From Balneolaceae bacterium (GTDB lineage: Bacteria > Bacteroidota > Rhodothermia > Balneolales > Balneolaceae): a stretch of 64,000 bases of DNA. The position numbers and the translations under genes are program-made. The notes under the pieces are model-generated. The model was not told the DNA's origin. It ran no database searches and worked only from the letters and a program-made list of their open reading frames with translations. The stretch is from NCBI GenBank assembly GCA_017643365.1, contig JAEPNO010000002.1:1-64000 (forward strand), read 5' to 3'. Position 1 is the stretch's first letter. Each line of letters begins with the position of its first letter. Of this stretch, positions 8,018 through 17,035 are shown piece after piece.

Positions 8018-9217
8018 TTGAAGAGAGCACTCATATTTTTGGCTGTCTTTGTGGCTGTTGCAGTGGCCACTTATGCCTTGGTCATCATCCCAAATTATTC
8101 TGCATTTAAAACGCTGTATGCCAATAACGATGGAATGCGCGATGGCTACGAATACATTGAAAGCACCTATTCGCTAAAAACCCTCACCGAATTTATTGGC
8201 GAAAAGCCGGAATTTTTCTCAATCGTATCTTACAATGTTAACGACCCCGATTCGGGTATTTACTACAACCCGGACGAACTCAGCACTTTGGGGGCCATGG
8301 GCAATTTGTTTTTGCTTATCGAGTATGAACGTCAGGTTGCAGAAGGTTTACTTGATCCCAAAGCATTAGTTGATTTAGAAGAAATCGAAAAGTATCTGCT
8401 TCCTCAAATCAACCAGAATGCACATGAAGGCGCAATGGAGTTTCTCACTGCTGAGGACGTTCCCGTTACCAACGATAATGCGATGCGGGCGTTGCTTGAA
8501 TATAATTCGCTGCCACTTTCCGATTATTTCTGGTTTAAATTTGGCGAAGATAATCTCCGTGCATTAATGGATACTTTAAATCTCGAAAACACTGAAATGC
8601 CGGTTCCCTTTTCTGGATATTATTCAGTGATTGCACCACACATTTCACCCACCGTTAGTGCCGTTGCACGCGAAAATCTGGATTACTTTTCTGATATGAG
8701 TCGCGATAGCATGTTCGCCGAGATGATAGAAACTGCTGCTGAATTCATTGGTGATGAACAGCAAAATGCGATGCGTAAGCAATTTATTGAGGATGAGCGC
8801 TTGGCAATGTCATTTATTGAAGAACGGGATGCACTCGAATTGCTCCCTCATACAACTGCTCGTGAGATCACCGGTTTATTAGCCGGATTATTGAATAATG
8901 AAGTAATCAGCGAAGAAGTGAGTATTGCAGTAACGAATAAATTACGCTGGCCGATGGACTCAGAGCCGATTAAACGATCATTTTCTGATTACGGCGCTAT
9001 TTACGACAGCCGTATGGGCATGTTGAGCGGCATCGATTTTGGGACTTCCATTTACGATGGACACACTTCGGTGCAGGCTGTGTTTTTCGATGATCTGCCT
9101 GTGGCCTTTTTCATTCATTTGTCGGCAAACCACATGCAAGAAGATTATCAACAACGCTTGATTTGGGATCCTGCACTTTATGAAACCACCATCCAACAAA
9201 TCGAAAAGAACAAGTGA
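8018..9217 (+). CDS. membrane-anchored serine-hydrolase/beta-lactamase-fold protein lacking the catalytic motifs
   Basis: The 399-aa protein starts at TTG, which encodes an N-terminal membrane anchor (residues 4-24). The rest resembles class A beta-lactamase-type hydrolases in helix pattern. The segment AMGNLFLLIEYERQVAEG aligns with the STFK helix, so the SxxK serine and lysine become Ala93 and Asn96. NSL (163-165), followed ten residues later by FGEDN, aligns with the SDN loop, and no KTG is seen near GIDFGTSIYDG. It is therefore probably a non-catalytic binding or sensor protein. The alignment was made by eye, so remote homology is moderate confidence. Confidence 0.6.
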   Translation: MKRALIFLAVFVAVAVATYALVIIPNYSAFKTLYANNDGMRDGYEYIESTYSLKTLTEFIGEKPEFFSIVSYNVNDPDSGIYYNPDELSTLGAMGNLFLLIEYERQVAEGLLDPKALVDLEEIEKYLLPQINQNAHEGAMEFLTAEDVPVTNDNAMRALLEYNSLPLSDYFWFKFGEDNLRALMDTLNLENTEMPVPFSGYYSVIAPHISPTVSAVARENLDYFSDMSRDSMFAEMIETAAEFIGDEQQNAMRKQFIEDERLAMSFIEERDALELLPHTTAREITGLLAGLLNNEVISEEVSIAVTNKLRWPMDSEPIKRSFSDYGAIYDSRMGMLSGIDFGTSIYDGHTSVQAVFFDDLPVAFFIHLSANHMQEDYQQRLIWDPALYETTIQQIEKNK

Positions 9218-9223
9218 ACAGGT

Positions 9224-9281
9224 GAACTTTGAACTTTGAACTTTGAACTTTGATCAACTGCGCTCAAAGAGCTTCGTTGAT
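9224..9281. repeat. four 7-bp tandem repeats followed by an interrupted palindrome
   Basis: GAACTTT is repeated four times at 9224-9251. Next comes an inverted repeat with outer arms ATCAAC (9253-9258) and GTTGAT (9276-9281) and inner arms GCTC (9262-9265) and GAGC (9269-9272). It sits just after the stop at 9217. There is no U-tract, so a terminator role is not supported. Confidence 0.7.
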
Positions 9282-9358
9282 TAAAAACATATACATTGAA
9301 GATTGGTTCTTAACGATTGTTTGGACTTTGTGAATTGGAATCTGGACTTTAAAAAATT

Positions 9359-9841
9359 ATGAAATACCGCTTACTCTATCTCTTTTGGCTCTTCCCCTGC
9401 TATCTGGCTTTTATCTCCATTCAGCAGCTCAATGTGTATCGAGGAACCATTTACACCTATACCAATGGACAAAGCATTGCCGCTGATGTCACCGATTTCG
9501 ACATCAAACAAATTGCAGCCCAAAGTAACGGCTACGTGGACTTGAAATTCATTGATCCGGAGGGCGAAACCATCGAGCGTCGACTTTCTCTGTCAGTTCA
9601 AATGGCACATAAAATTATGGACACCGCTGTGATCCCAATCCGATACAAAGAAGGAGCTTATCAGGAAATTGTGATGATTCCGACGTATGAACTTCAACGC
9701 AGCACCTCATTTATGAACATGATCATTGCTTTAATCGGGCTAACTATTCTTTGTGTGGTGATGGTGTTTGCAACTAAATTCGCGAATAGACGCGCATCGG
9801 GGATTACTGATGAAATTTCAATTGAACGGGTAGATGTATGA
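9359..9841 (+). CDS. hypothetical membrane protein with two transmembrane segments
   Basis: The 160-aa product has a hydrophobic N-terminal segment (about residues 4-22) and a second near 118-140 (MNMIIALIGLTILCVVMVFA). Between them lies a roughly 90-residue extracytoplasmic beta-rich domain (YRGTIYTYTNGQSIAADV...). This layout resembles DUF3592-type proteins, but the match is not firm. Its stop overlaps the ATG of the downstream methyltransferase by four bases (ATGA), so the two are co-translated. Function unknown. Confidence 0.65.
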   Translation: MKYRLLYLFWLFPCYLAFISIQQLNVYRGTIYTYTNGQSIAADVTDFDIKQIAAQSNGYVDLKFIDPEGETIERRLSLSVQMAHKIMDTAVIPIRYKEGAYQEIVMIPTYELQRSTSFMNMIIALIGLTILCVVMVFATKFANRRASGITDEISIERVDV

Positions 9842-10554
9842 GCAATAAGGGCACACTTTATTTAATTCCAACCACACTTGGCAAGACGCCATCAAATAAC
9901 GCTTTACCCGAATACACATTAGAGATTGTTCGAAAACTGGATGCGTTGGCCGTCGAGAATATTCAATCTGCGGTGAAGTTTTTGCAATGGGTTGGAGACA
10001 CCATCCCTGAATACAAAATCGATTTTTATCAGCTTAACAAGAAAACACCCGATCACGAGATTTTTTCATTCTTAAAGCCACTAAAGGCCGGTCGTGATAT
10101 GGGAATCCTTTCAGAAGCGGGTGCTCCGGGTATTGCCGATCCGGGCGCAAAACTGGTGAAAATGGCACATCAAAACGGGATGCGCGTAGTTCCGTTAATT
10201 GGTCCATCCAGCATTCTTTTGGCGATGATGGCATCGGGTTTTAACGGTCAATCGTTTTCTTTCAATGGCTACCTCCCCATCGACCAAAAAGGGCGTAAGC
10301 AGATGTTGGTACAGTTGGAAGGTGAATCGCGCCGACATGATCGCACGCAGATTTTTATGGAAGCGCCCTATCGCAATACTGAAATGTTGAAAAGCATTCT
10401 AGAAACTTGCCGCCCCGAAACCCGACTGTGTATCGCGTGTGATATCACTTTGGAAACTGAATTCATCCAGTCTAAAGAAATTGGTGAATGGAAAGCAGGA
10501 AAACTCCCCGATCTAAATAAACGCCCTGCTATTTTTATTATCTACGGAAAATAA
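9838..10554 (+). CDS. SAM-dependent methyltransferase, RsmI-like (tetrapyrrole methylase fold)
   Basis: The 238-aa protein matches the RsmI branch of the tetrapyrrole methylase superfamily. Near residues 92-106 is MGILSEAGAPGIADPGA, the conserved SAM/substrate loop (SDAGxPxxxDPG in RsmI). PLIGPSSILLAMMASG follows at about 118-135, with the APYRN block at about 178-182. RsmI 2'-O-methylates C1402 of 16S rRNA. FCB genomes often carry this shorter variant, sometimes beside a true RsmI, so the exact rRNA target is not certain. Confidence 0.8.
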   Translation: MSNKGTLYLIPTTLGKTPSNNALPEYTLEIVRKLDALAVENIQSAVKFLQWVGDTIPEYKIDFYQLNKKTPDHEIFSFLKPLKAGRDMGILSEAGAPGIADPGAKLVKMAHQNGMRVVPLIGPSSILLAMMASGFNGQSFSFNGYLPIDQKGRKQMLVQLEGESRRHDRTQIFMEAPYRNTEMLKSILETCRPETRLCIACDITLETEFIQSKEIGEWKAGKLPDLNKRPAIFIIYGK

Positions 10555-10556
10555 AA

Positions 10557-10584
10557 AACCCTCAACATTAAGATGATGAGGGTT
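10557..10584 (-). terminator. intrinsic terminator of the ankyrin gene
   Basis: Perfect 8-bp arms AACCCTCA (10557-10564) and TGAGGGTT (10577-10584) enclose a 12-base loop. On the minus strand the hairpin is followed by a run of T, in the right place to end the ankyrin transcript. On the plus strand the trailing bases are GGTAAA, so termination of the methyltransferase transcript is less likely. Confidence 0.7.
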
Positions 10585-10611
10585 GGTAAAACTAGTTATT
10601 AGCTTAAATAA

Positions 10612-10992
10612 TTAATGTGCTCCGGCTTCCTGGAGCATACTGGCTACACTTTTGTGATTTTGTGCAACCGCTTGATCGAGTGCCGACCAGCCGCGATCGT
10701 CGTGTACGTCGACGTCGCTTTTATTATTTATCAATAATTCAACGATTTCTTTAAAGCCATTAGTGGATGCCCAATATAATGCGGTTGTTCCGCGATTATC
10801 CCTATGATCGATTTCCGCCCCAGCATTTATCAACGTCTCTACTATTTTTTTGTGACCGTGCTTGGCTGCTTTTAATAAAGCGGTTCGGTCGTGTTCGTCT
10901 TTCGTGTTAACATCAATTCCTTCGGCTAGGAATTTTGCTACTGTCTCGAGGTCGCCATTTTCAGCGGCGTCAAGAAATATTTCTTCATTCAT
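10612..10992 (-). CDS. small ankyrin-repeat protein
   Basis: The 126-aa protein consists of about four ankyrin repeats. Repeated units of roughly 33 residues have the D-x-x-G-x-TALxxAAxxGHxxIVxxLIxxGAxI pattern, for example DEHDRTALLKAAKHGHKKIV and DNRGTTALYWASTNGFKEIV. There is no signal peptide, so it is probably a cytosolic protein-binding scaffold; the partner is unknown. The start has a strong Shine-Dalgarno sequence (GGAGG at about 10999-11003, read on the minus strand), which is rare among the larger genes here. It has its own terminator. Confidence 0.85.
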   Translation of the reverse strand: MNEEIFLDAAENGDLETVAKFLAEGIDVNTKDEHDRTALLKAAKHGHKKIVETLINAGAEIDHRDNRGTTALYWASTNGFKEIVELLINNKSDVDVHDDRGWSALDQAVAQNHKSVASMLQEAGAH

Positions 10993-11141
10993 AATATTCC
11001 TCCTACAGTTTATTTATTTAATTACATAAATGAACAAGATTTGCCCGTGCATTGTAATTGCCTCAGAGCGAAATGTCAAGTAAAATATGAGCGCCTAACA
11101 TGAATAAATGATGAAGTTAGGCTAGTAGTTTTAAATGAAGC

Positions 11142-12056
11142 TTAACCGGTAGCTTGGGCGTGGTATGCTGGTATTAAATTACGAGCATTTAATTCGTTCA
11201 TTATCAATTCGGTAATGTCGCTTTTCAATAAAAACTCGTACCTGATGTCTAACACGTAAGCCTTTACCTTGCAGACCATTACATAGTTTTGCTCGTGCAC
11301 TTGGTTGGCGGTCATCACCACTATGGGCTTTTTTAAGTACACGTATCTGGAGGAAATAGCTGCCTTAAAGGCTATGTCTTTCACCTGATCGATATCTGTT
11401 TTCGCAGGCAGGAAAACTTCGATCACAACCTGGCAATCCAAAGCGCCTGAGTTGGTGTTCGAAACTGAATTACTCACAATATCTGCGTTGGGTATCGAAA
11501 CTACAGAGTCGTCGGGAGTTACGATGCGAGTAGATCGTAAACCAATCTCCATCACTTCGCCATAGTAGCTGTTTACTTCGATTTTATCTCCTACCTGAAA
11601 CGGACGATCCATGATGATGATGAATCCACCAAAAATGTTTTTCAAGATATCCTGCGAAGCAAAACCAACCGCAATACCAATTGATGCTCCTACCGCTACA
11701 ACGGTTTCCATCGGTGGTGAAATAATGCCGGCAATCACAATAAAAATGGCAAACGACCACACAAACACATTCAAGAACGGTACTAAGCGTTTGATCAACA
11801 ATCGGTAAGAAGACTGCCGCTCGGCTAGTGCACCAAGCAAGAATACCACAATTCTGTTAAACAGATAGGTTCCACCCAGCACTAATACCGAGTAAATTAT
11901 TTTCCCCACCGAAATGATGTCTTTAATCTGCCCGATTTGGGTTTCGGGCGGTGGAATCGCCGAACTGTCGGCTGCAGCCGTACTTTGTGCGAACGCCCAT
12001 CCGGCACCAACTATCATCGTAAAAATAAAAGAGAGTAGACGCTTCATATCAGGCAT
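11142..12056 (-). CDS. MscS-family mechanosensitive ion channel
   Basis: The 304-aa protein has a signal-like first segment ending AFAQS, then membrane helices near 45-70 and 85-140, and the MscS core. The pore-lining and beta-domain stretch is typical: ASIGIAVGFASQDILKN, then GGFIIIMDRPFQVGD, then VVSIPNADIVSN. Members gate under membrane tension to release solutes. The gene overlaps the upstream 974-aa ATPase gene by eight bases, so the two are co-expressed. A second in-frame ATG at 12047 (MKRLLSFIF) is also possible. A weak GC stem (11093-11099 with 11116-11122) follows the gene. Confidence 0.9.
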   Translation of the reverse strand: MPDMKRLLSFIFTMIVGAGWAFAQSTAAADSSAIPPPETQIGQIKDIISVGKIIYSVLVLGGTYLFNRIVVFLLGALAERQSSYRLLIKRLVPFLNVFVWSFAIFIVIAGIISPPMETVVAVGASIGIAVGFASQDILKNIFGGFIIIMDRPFQVGDKIEVNSYYGEVMEIGLRSTRIVTPDDSVVSIPNADIVSNSVSNTNSGALDCQVVIEVFLPAKTDIDQVKDIAFKAAISSRYVYLKKPIVVMTANQVHEQNYVMVCKVKAYVLDIRYEFLLKSDITELIMNELNARNLIPAYHAQATG

Positions 12057-14973
12057 TAATAAAGTTTCGGGATTTCAACAAACGTACTACCTGTCGGTAA
12101 ATCAGATCATTGAGACTGTATTTTTTCTCATTTCGAACCAACAATCCACGAGAGTACAGCCTAGAAATTATAGTCTCGGCCTCTACGGTTGTAATGTTCA
12201 TCACCTCTTTTAATTCGCTGGCGGTAAGTACATCGTGTTTTACAAATGCATTAATCACAAATAAGGTGTTCGAGTCCAGCTCAGATAAATATTGAATGCC
12301 TTCAAACTCTTTCGGCTGCATATAAATGAATGACCCTTCTATTTTCTGGATAGATCGAATCCAGTAAATCATAGCCACGGTAGCATTACCTTCAGCCATT
12401 TTAAACATTTCGTTGAAAAACTCATTGCTTAAATATTCTTGAGCTACCTCAGGATCATCGAGTAGTTTTTTGTAGGATCGGCTTTTGGCAGTGTTTGCAT
12501 CCGGCAGAAATTCCAGCTGATACCCACTCGCTTTTTGCCGTTTTAGAATAAGGTCTTTGATCTCCTGCTGATCGTACGAATCAACTGCAATAGTGTGTGA
12601 AAAGTAATCGCTTATTTTCACCGCTACATTCAAAAAATTCCAGGCATATCGCGAGCAACTACACACCCAAAGCACTTGCTCTTTGGTTTCGGCAACTAAA
12701 TATAACAACGAACCAATTGCCTGATAACCTTGAACCGTTCTAAGGAAACTGTTCTGCATATTTTCCAGCAAAATCACCGTTTTCTTACGTCGACGATTTA
12801 GCAGATTTATTATATCGTTGATGCTTTCTTTGGGCTGAATTTTCAGCTGCTTACAGAGAACCTCGAGCAATTCTTTTTCGGTTGAAATACTATAGTTTAT
12901 CGTAAGTAACTCGCAACGTTCATCAGAAAGGATTTCTTTTTCCAAGTAAGTAATTAACGAACTTCTGCCACTTCCTTTTTCACCTATAACTGCTACCGAC
13001 GAAGGAAAGCCTGTTTTCCACAATTCATAAGCTCGGGCTGTATGTTCGAAATGCTCACTCTTTCGGATAAAAAACGCTTCTTCCGGACATCGTTTATAAT
13101 CAAACAGCCTTCGATAAATGTATGGGAGTTGTCGATATTTCTGATCGGTTTCGTACAGTAAAGTGGCAATATTCGTTTTCTGCACGTTGATGTGCGCCAC
13201 TTCAACCAATCCAAAATAAGATCGAACTGTATTCGACAATTCGTTGAATTTACTCACACTAAAGCGTCGAATAATTTCCAGACGATCGGTAAACTTAGCC
13301 CAGTAAATGCTGATTTTTTCGGTGTAATCCGATGCCGACTCCTTTACCCGCATTTGGGCATCGGTCCACTTAATTTCGCTCGCATCCTGATTTAGCAGCA
13401 ATTTCTTAACACGCTCCATCAATTCGGCGTGATGCTTATTCAATTCAGCACCTAAGGCTTGCTCAATTCCAATCGCATCTTGCTTCAAATCTTCTAGTTT
13501 CACCAAAGCCAATTCAAGTCCTTTAGTTACAATCTCAAGCGGACCTTCTTCTTCGTCATTATCGGCTTCCGGAGCAATAGATAGGTTCGTTTTAATGATC
13601 TGAACCACTTCCGAAAACTCTTCAGCCAGCTCGGCAACATCCTGCTCGGGGTTTAATTGCTCGGGTAATAATTCGAGTAAATATTCATCCCCTAACAATC
13701 GTCTAAACAGCGATTGCCACTCAATTTCCTTGATCGAATATTCGGGATGATGTTCTCTAAAGCCAATATCTTCGATTAACGGGAGGCGCTGTTCAACCCG
13801 CGTAGCTAAAGTAGATATATCAGCCGCATAGGTTTCTAAGAAGGTGCTCAAAGTGCGTTCGTCTGTGGCTTTATCCAGAACCGGCACAATTTTCTTTTCG
13901 ATAATGGAAGCCGTTTTCGTTTGTATAGCTTCACATGCTTTACTCAGCGACTCATTCCCTTTTTTAGGCTTCTTAACCGATTCGAACTCAGATTCCAAAA
14001 ATTCAACCAACTCGGCTTGGTGTGGCAAAATGGCTTCGGTTATAATTTTTGAAAAATCATTTTTCAACCAGCCTTCTCGCTTAACTAATTCCTCTTCTAC
14101 CAACACCAACGATTGTGCCGCGGATAACTGCTTAGCATTAGCTTCAATTAACTTAGCCCAAGTGCTTTCTGTCTCTTTCCAATCAAGAATAAAACTCTGT
14201 TTTTTTCGATGAACTACCTCATCACTCAGTTTATTTTCAGATTGCTCAACCGTTCCGGCAATGCCTAATTTATTGATTATCTGCTCATTCAGATGTTGGA
14301 TCTCTTTTTCTGATGCATCCATCAACGACTTATAGAGCGCATCCAATACAGTTTCGCCCTGCACAAGTACACCTTGAATTCGCTCTACTTTCGATCCGGA
14401 TAAATTTGAAAGCAACTCATTCTTACAATCGATGAGCATATACGAAACGAGTGCGGCTTGCGATTTTTGCCACTTTTTAATTAAATAGGCCGATTCGATG
14501 CACTGCAACATCACCAAATTCTTGAACGCCACATTTCGGCTAAACTCTTTGGGTTGAATTGGCTCTTTCTTCGCTACTTTTAAAAACGCATTTCCAACAG
14601 CTGTATTGGTATTGCGAATACTGCGATGGATTCTTTTAAACGTCTTCACAAAACGAACCATCCCGGCATCATCATTGGATGAATTAAAATGATTTTCATC
14701 CTGTGGTAGCACAACATTTTCAGGGATTTGTGCGGCCAAAGCCTCGAGCTTATCAATCCACAATGGAGCTTCGGCTTTATTTAACGTTCGCCCAAAACTT
14801 TTCAACCGTGTAAGTGCGTCGTTTACTTGCCCATTTTGAAGGTCCGACTTACATTCACTTAGTACTTGTTTTACATTGTTATACTGTTCAGTATCCCATT
14901 CAACAAACCATTGTTCAACCTCTGGCTGAACTGATCCCCGGTATTCTTTTTCTGTACGTTCTAGTGTGTGCAC
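12049..14973 (-). CDS. large coiled-coil ATPase with C-terminal winged helix, paired with MscS
   Basis: The 974-aa protein has no signal peptide. Residues 1 to about 640 are helical, charged and coiled-coil-like. An AAA/STAND-type NTPase follows: Walker A GEKGSGRSS at 664-672 and Walker B TVILLEN at about 732-738, with a serine-rich strand (VLWVCSCSR) further on. Residues about 912-970 look like a winged helix (LTASELKEVMNITTVEAETIISRLYSRGLLVR). The domain order resembles Orc1/Cdc6 or STAND sensors. The eight-base overlap with the MscS gene suggests that NTP-driven signalling and the channel act together, which is inference. No named family recognised. Confidence 0.7.
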   Translation of the reverse strand: MHTLERTEKEYRGSVQPEVEQWFVEWDTEQYNNVKQVLSECKSDLQNGQVNDALTRLKSFGRTLNKAEAPLWIDKLEALAAQIPENVVLPQDENHFNSSNDDAGMVRFVKTFKRIHRSIRNTNTAVGNAFLKVAKKEPIQPKEFSRNVAFKNLVMLQCIESAYLIKKWQKSQAALVSYMLIDCKNELLSNLSGSKVERIQGVLVQGETVLDALYKSLMDASEKEIQHLNEQIINKLGIAGTVEQSENKLSDEVVHRKKQSFILDWKETESTWAKLIEANAKQLSAAQSLVLVEEELVKREGWLKNDFSKIITEAILPHQAELVEFLESEFESVKKPKKGNESLSKACEAIQTKTASIIEKKIVPVLDKATDERTLSTFLETYAADISTLATRVEQRLPLIEDIGFREHHPEYSIKEIEWQSLFRRLLGDEYLLELLPEQLNPEQDVAELAEEFSEVVQIIKTNLSIAPEADNDEEEGPLEIVTKGLELALVKLEDLKQDAIGIEQALGAELNKHHAELMERVKKLLLNQDASEIKWTDAQMRVKESASDYTEKISIYWAKFTDRLEIIRRFSVSKFNELSNTVRSYFGLVEVAHINVQKTNIATLLYETDQKYRQLPYIYRRLFDYKRCPEEAFFIRKSEHFEHTARAYELWKTGFPSSVAVIGEKGSGRSSLITYLEKEILSDERCELLTINYSISTEKELLEVLCKQLKIQPKESINDIINLLNRRRKKTVILLENMQNSFLRTVQGYQAIGSLLYLVAETKEQVLWVCSCSRYAWNFLNVAVKISDYFSHTIAVDSYDQQEIKDLILKRQKASGYQLEFLPDANTAKSRSYKKLLDDPEVAQEYLSNEFFNEMFKMAEGNATVAMIYWIRSIQKIEGSFIYMQPKEFEGIQYLSELDSNTLFVINAFVKHDVLTASELKEVMNITTVEAETIISRLYSRGLLVRNEKKYSLNDLIYRQVVRLLKSRNFINA

Positions 14974-15077
14974 GTTTTAGATGATAAGTAATATTCAATC
15001 AAACAAATGGTAGCAATAAATTTGATATAATCTAGGAGATTTGCCCCAAAACTAAAAAAATTGGCAACATTCGAAGC

Positions 15078-15108
15078 TTTCATAAGGTTAAATATTGCAT
15101 TATCTTCG
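15078..15108 (+). promoter_or_regulatory. candidate promoter of the amidase-udk operon
   Basis: TTTC (15078-15081), a 19-base spacer and TATCTTCG (15101-15108) approximate the Bacteroidetes -33/-7 pair TTTG / TAnnTTTG with one mismatch in each box. It lies 21 bases before the ATG at 15129. Confidence 0.35.
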
Positions 15109-15128
15109 ACTAATCATCTACAGAAAAA

Positions 15129-16406
15129 ATGGCCTTTAATTTTAAATCCATTTCCATAATGAATGGGTATGCATTCCTCCGTATTTGTGCGGTTCTGGTT
15201 ATTGTTTTCTCAATTCCACAAACTTCGATAGCCCAAATCCATCTTAATCGGGTTTCTAAAGCCGAACGTAGCGACGGAAAAGGCTACGTAGTTCGTTTTC
15301 ATTTCGATCAGCCCATCGACTCTTTCCAAGTAATACAGCCGGCTACCGATCTTATTCAAATGCAGCTGTTTGGCAAAGATATCGACACAACAGGTATTGA
15401 CCTGCCCGAAATAGGTGGTAAAATTCAGGAAGTTCGTCTTTATAAAATGGAAGACAGTTACGGGGTAGATATTTATCTCGATCAAAATGTGTATGTAATG
15501 GCGAGTGCCTATCCCGATAAATACAGCGATGATTTATTGCTAGCGCTTACCAAAGCCACCGCCTACGAAGTTGAAGTATTTACACAACAGTTTTTAGCTA
15601 AAAACTGGTATTTGAATGTTAATCCTGAAGATGCACTTGAAATCACCATGGTTCCGGCTGCCGAACCTGATGATAAGTTTAACGATTTGGCCGACAAACT
15701 GAAGTTTGATACCATTGTTATTGATGCCGGGCATGGTGGGAAAGATCCGGGGAATGTGGGCTATAAAAACACTCGTGAAAAAGACATTGTCTTGGCCATC
15801 TCTAAAAAACTGGGCGAATATATCGAGGAATATCTTCCGGATGTGAAGGTGATTTACACCCGTGAAGACGACACTTTTATAGATCTCTACGATCGTGGAA
15901 GCATAGCTAACAAGCACCAGGGCGATTTATTTGTCTCGATTCATGCAAATGCGTGGCATAATCCTTCGGTTCGTGGTACCGAGGTATTTTTTCTAGGACT
16001 TCATCGCAGTGAGAGCTCCCTCGAAATCATGAAAAAAGAGAATATGATTTTTAATGATGGTGAACGCGAGGTTCGTGAGCTTACCGAAGAAGAGCTATTA
16101 ATTTACGAACTTGCCCACAGTGGTTACATTGCAAATAGCGAACGCATTGCTTCGATGATGGATCATCAGTTTTCGAAGCGGGCAAATCGCAAATCTCGCG
16201 GGGTTAAACAAGCAGGATTTGTGGTACTTTATGAGGCTTCGATGCCGGCTTTGCTTGTAGAAGTTGGCTTTCTAACCAACCCTAGCGAACAACGCTTTTT
16301 AGCCAGCGAATATGGGCAATCAATTATGGCATCCGCAATTTTCAGGTCGATAAGAGATTACAAAGAAGAATACGAGCGAAGCCAAGAAATCACATCGTCG
16401 AATTAA
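15129..16406 (+). CDS. N-acetylmuramoyl-L-alanine amidase (Amidase_3), AmiC-like
   Basis: Exported zinc amidase (425 aa) that cuts the bond between N-acetylmuramic acid and the peptide stem of peptidoglycan. A signal sequence covers about residues 10-35. Residues about 36-140 form an AMIN-like beta domain. The catalytic domain starts at IVIDAGHGGKDPG, where the His is a zinc ligand. The further ligands are Glu of TREKDIV and His of SIHANAW, and the catalytic Glu is in LLVEVGFLTNPSEQ. Loss of family function seems unlikely as all ligands are present. Uridine kinase follows after two bases, so the two share a transcript. Confidence 0.92.
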   Translation: MAFNFKSISIMNGYAFLRICAVLVIVFSIPQTSIAQIHLNRVSKAERSDGKGYVVRFHFDQPIDSFQVIQPATDLIQMQLFGKDIDTTGIDLPEIGGKIQEVRLYKMEDSYGVDIYLDQNVYVMASAYPDKYSDDLLLALTKATAYEVEVFTQQFLAKNWYLNVNPEDALEITMVPAAEPDDKFNDLADKLKFDTIVIDAGHGGKDPGNVGYKNTREKDIVLAISKKLGEYIEEYLPDVKVIYTREDDTFIDLYDRGSIANKHQGDLFVSIHANAWHNPSVRGTEVFFLGLHRSESSLEIMKKENMIFNDGEREVRELTEEELLIYELAHSGYIANSERIASMMDHQFSKRANRKSRGVKQAGFVVLYEASMPALLVEVGFLTNPSEQRFLASEYGQSIMASAIFRSIRDYKEEYERSQEITSSN

Positions 16407-16408
16407 CA

Positions 16409-17032
16409 ATGTCGGAAAAGAAACCACTAATTATTGGTGTAGCAGGTGGCTCAGGATCAGGTAAAACCACGGTTGTAGATTACATTTGTGAGCACTTTAG
16501 CAAACAAAACATCCTTCGGCTCGAACACGATTCCTACTATCGTGATTTGAAGCACATGCCCCTCGAAGAACGAGTTAAGCAGAATTTTGATCATCCTGCA
16601 TCACTGGAAACAGAATTGCTAATTCGACACATTGAGGCGTTATCCGAAGGATATCCGGTAGAAGTTCCTGTGTATGATTTCGCTGCACATACTCGAAAGG
16701 ATGAAACCATTACCGCTACGCCTACTAAAGTTATTCTCATCGATGGTATTTTGATCTTCAGCGAGCCACAGCTTATCAATTTAATGGACATCAAGATTTT
16801 TGTGGATACCGATGATGACATTAGACTTCTGCGCCGGCTAAAGCGCGATATCAACAAAAGAGGAAGAACGGTAGAGAGCGTGTTTGAACAGTATGAGCAA
16901 TTCGTACGCCCGATGCACCTCAAGTTTGTGGAACCAAGCAAACGTTACGCTGACATTATAATCCCGCGTGGAGGGAAGAATCAGGTAGCCCGCGAAATGG
17001 TGATTTCATTGATAGAACGAAAACTAGCGTAA
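16409..17032 (+). CDS. udk: uridine kinase
   Basis: P-loop kinase of pyrimidine salvage that phosphorylates uridine and cytidine, 207 aa as in other bacteria. Walker A GGSGSGKTT is at residues 14-22. LEHDSYYRD carries the substrate-binding Asp/Tyr, and DHPASLETELL and VPVYDFAAHTR are diagnostic of Udk. It lies two bases behind the amidase gene and meets coaX tail to tail within four bases. Cytosolic; assignment firm. Confidence 0.95.
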   Translation: MSEKKPLIIGVAGGSGSGKTTVVDYICEHFSKQNILRLEHDSYYRDLKHMPLEERVKQNFDHPASLETELLIRHIEALSEGYPVEVPVYDFAAHTRKDETITATPTKVILIDGILIFSEPQLINLMDIKIFVDTDDDIRLLRRLKRDINKRGRTVESVFEQYEQFVRPMHLKFVEPSKRYADIIIPRGGKNQVAREMVISLIERKLA

Positions 17033-17035
17033 TAG

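Noticed and set aside
11093-11122. Terminator behind the MscS gene.
   Set aside because: The GCCTAAC/GTTAGGC stem has a 16-base loop and no clean T-run.
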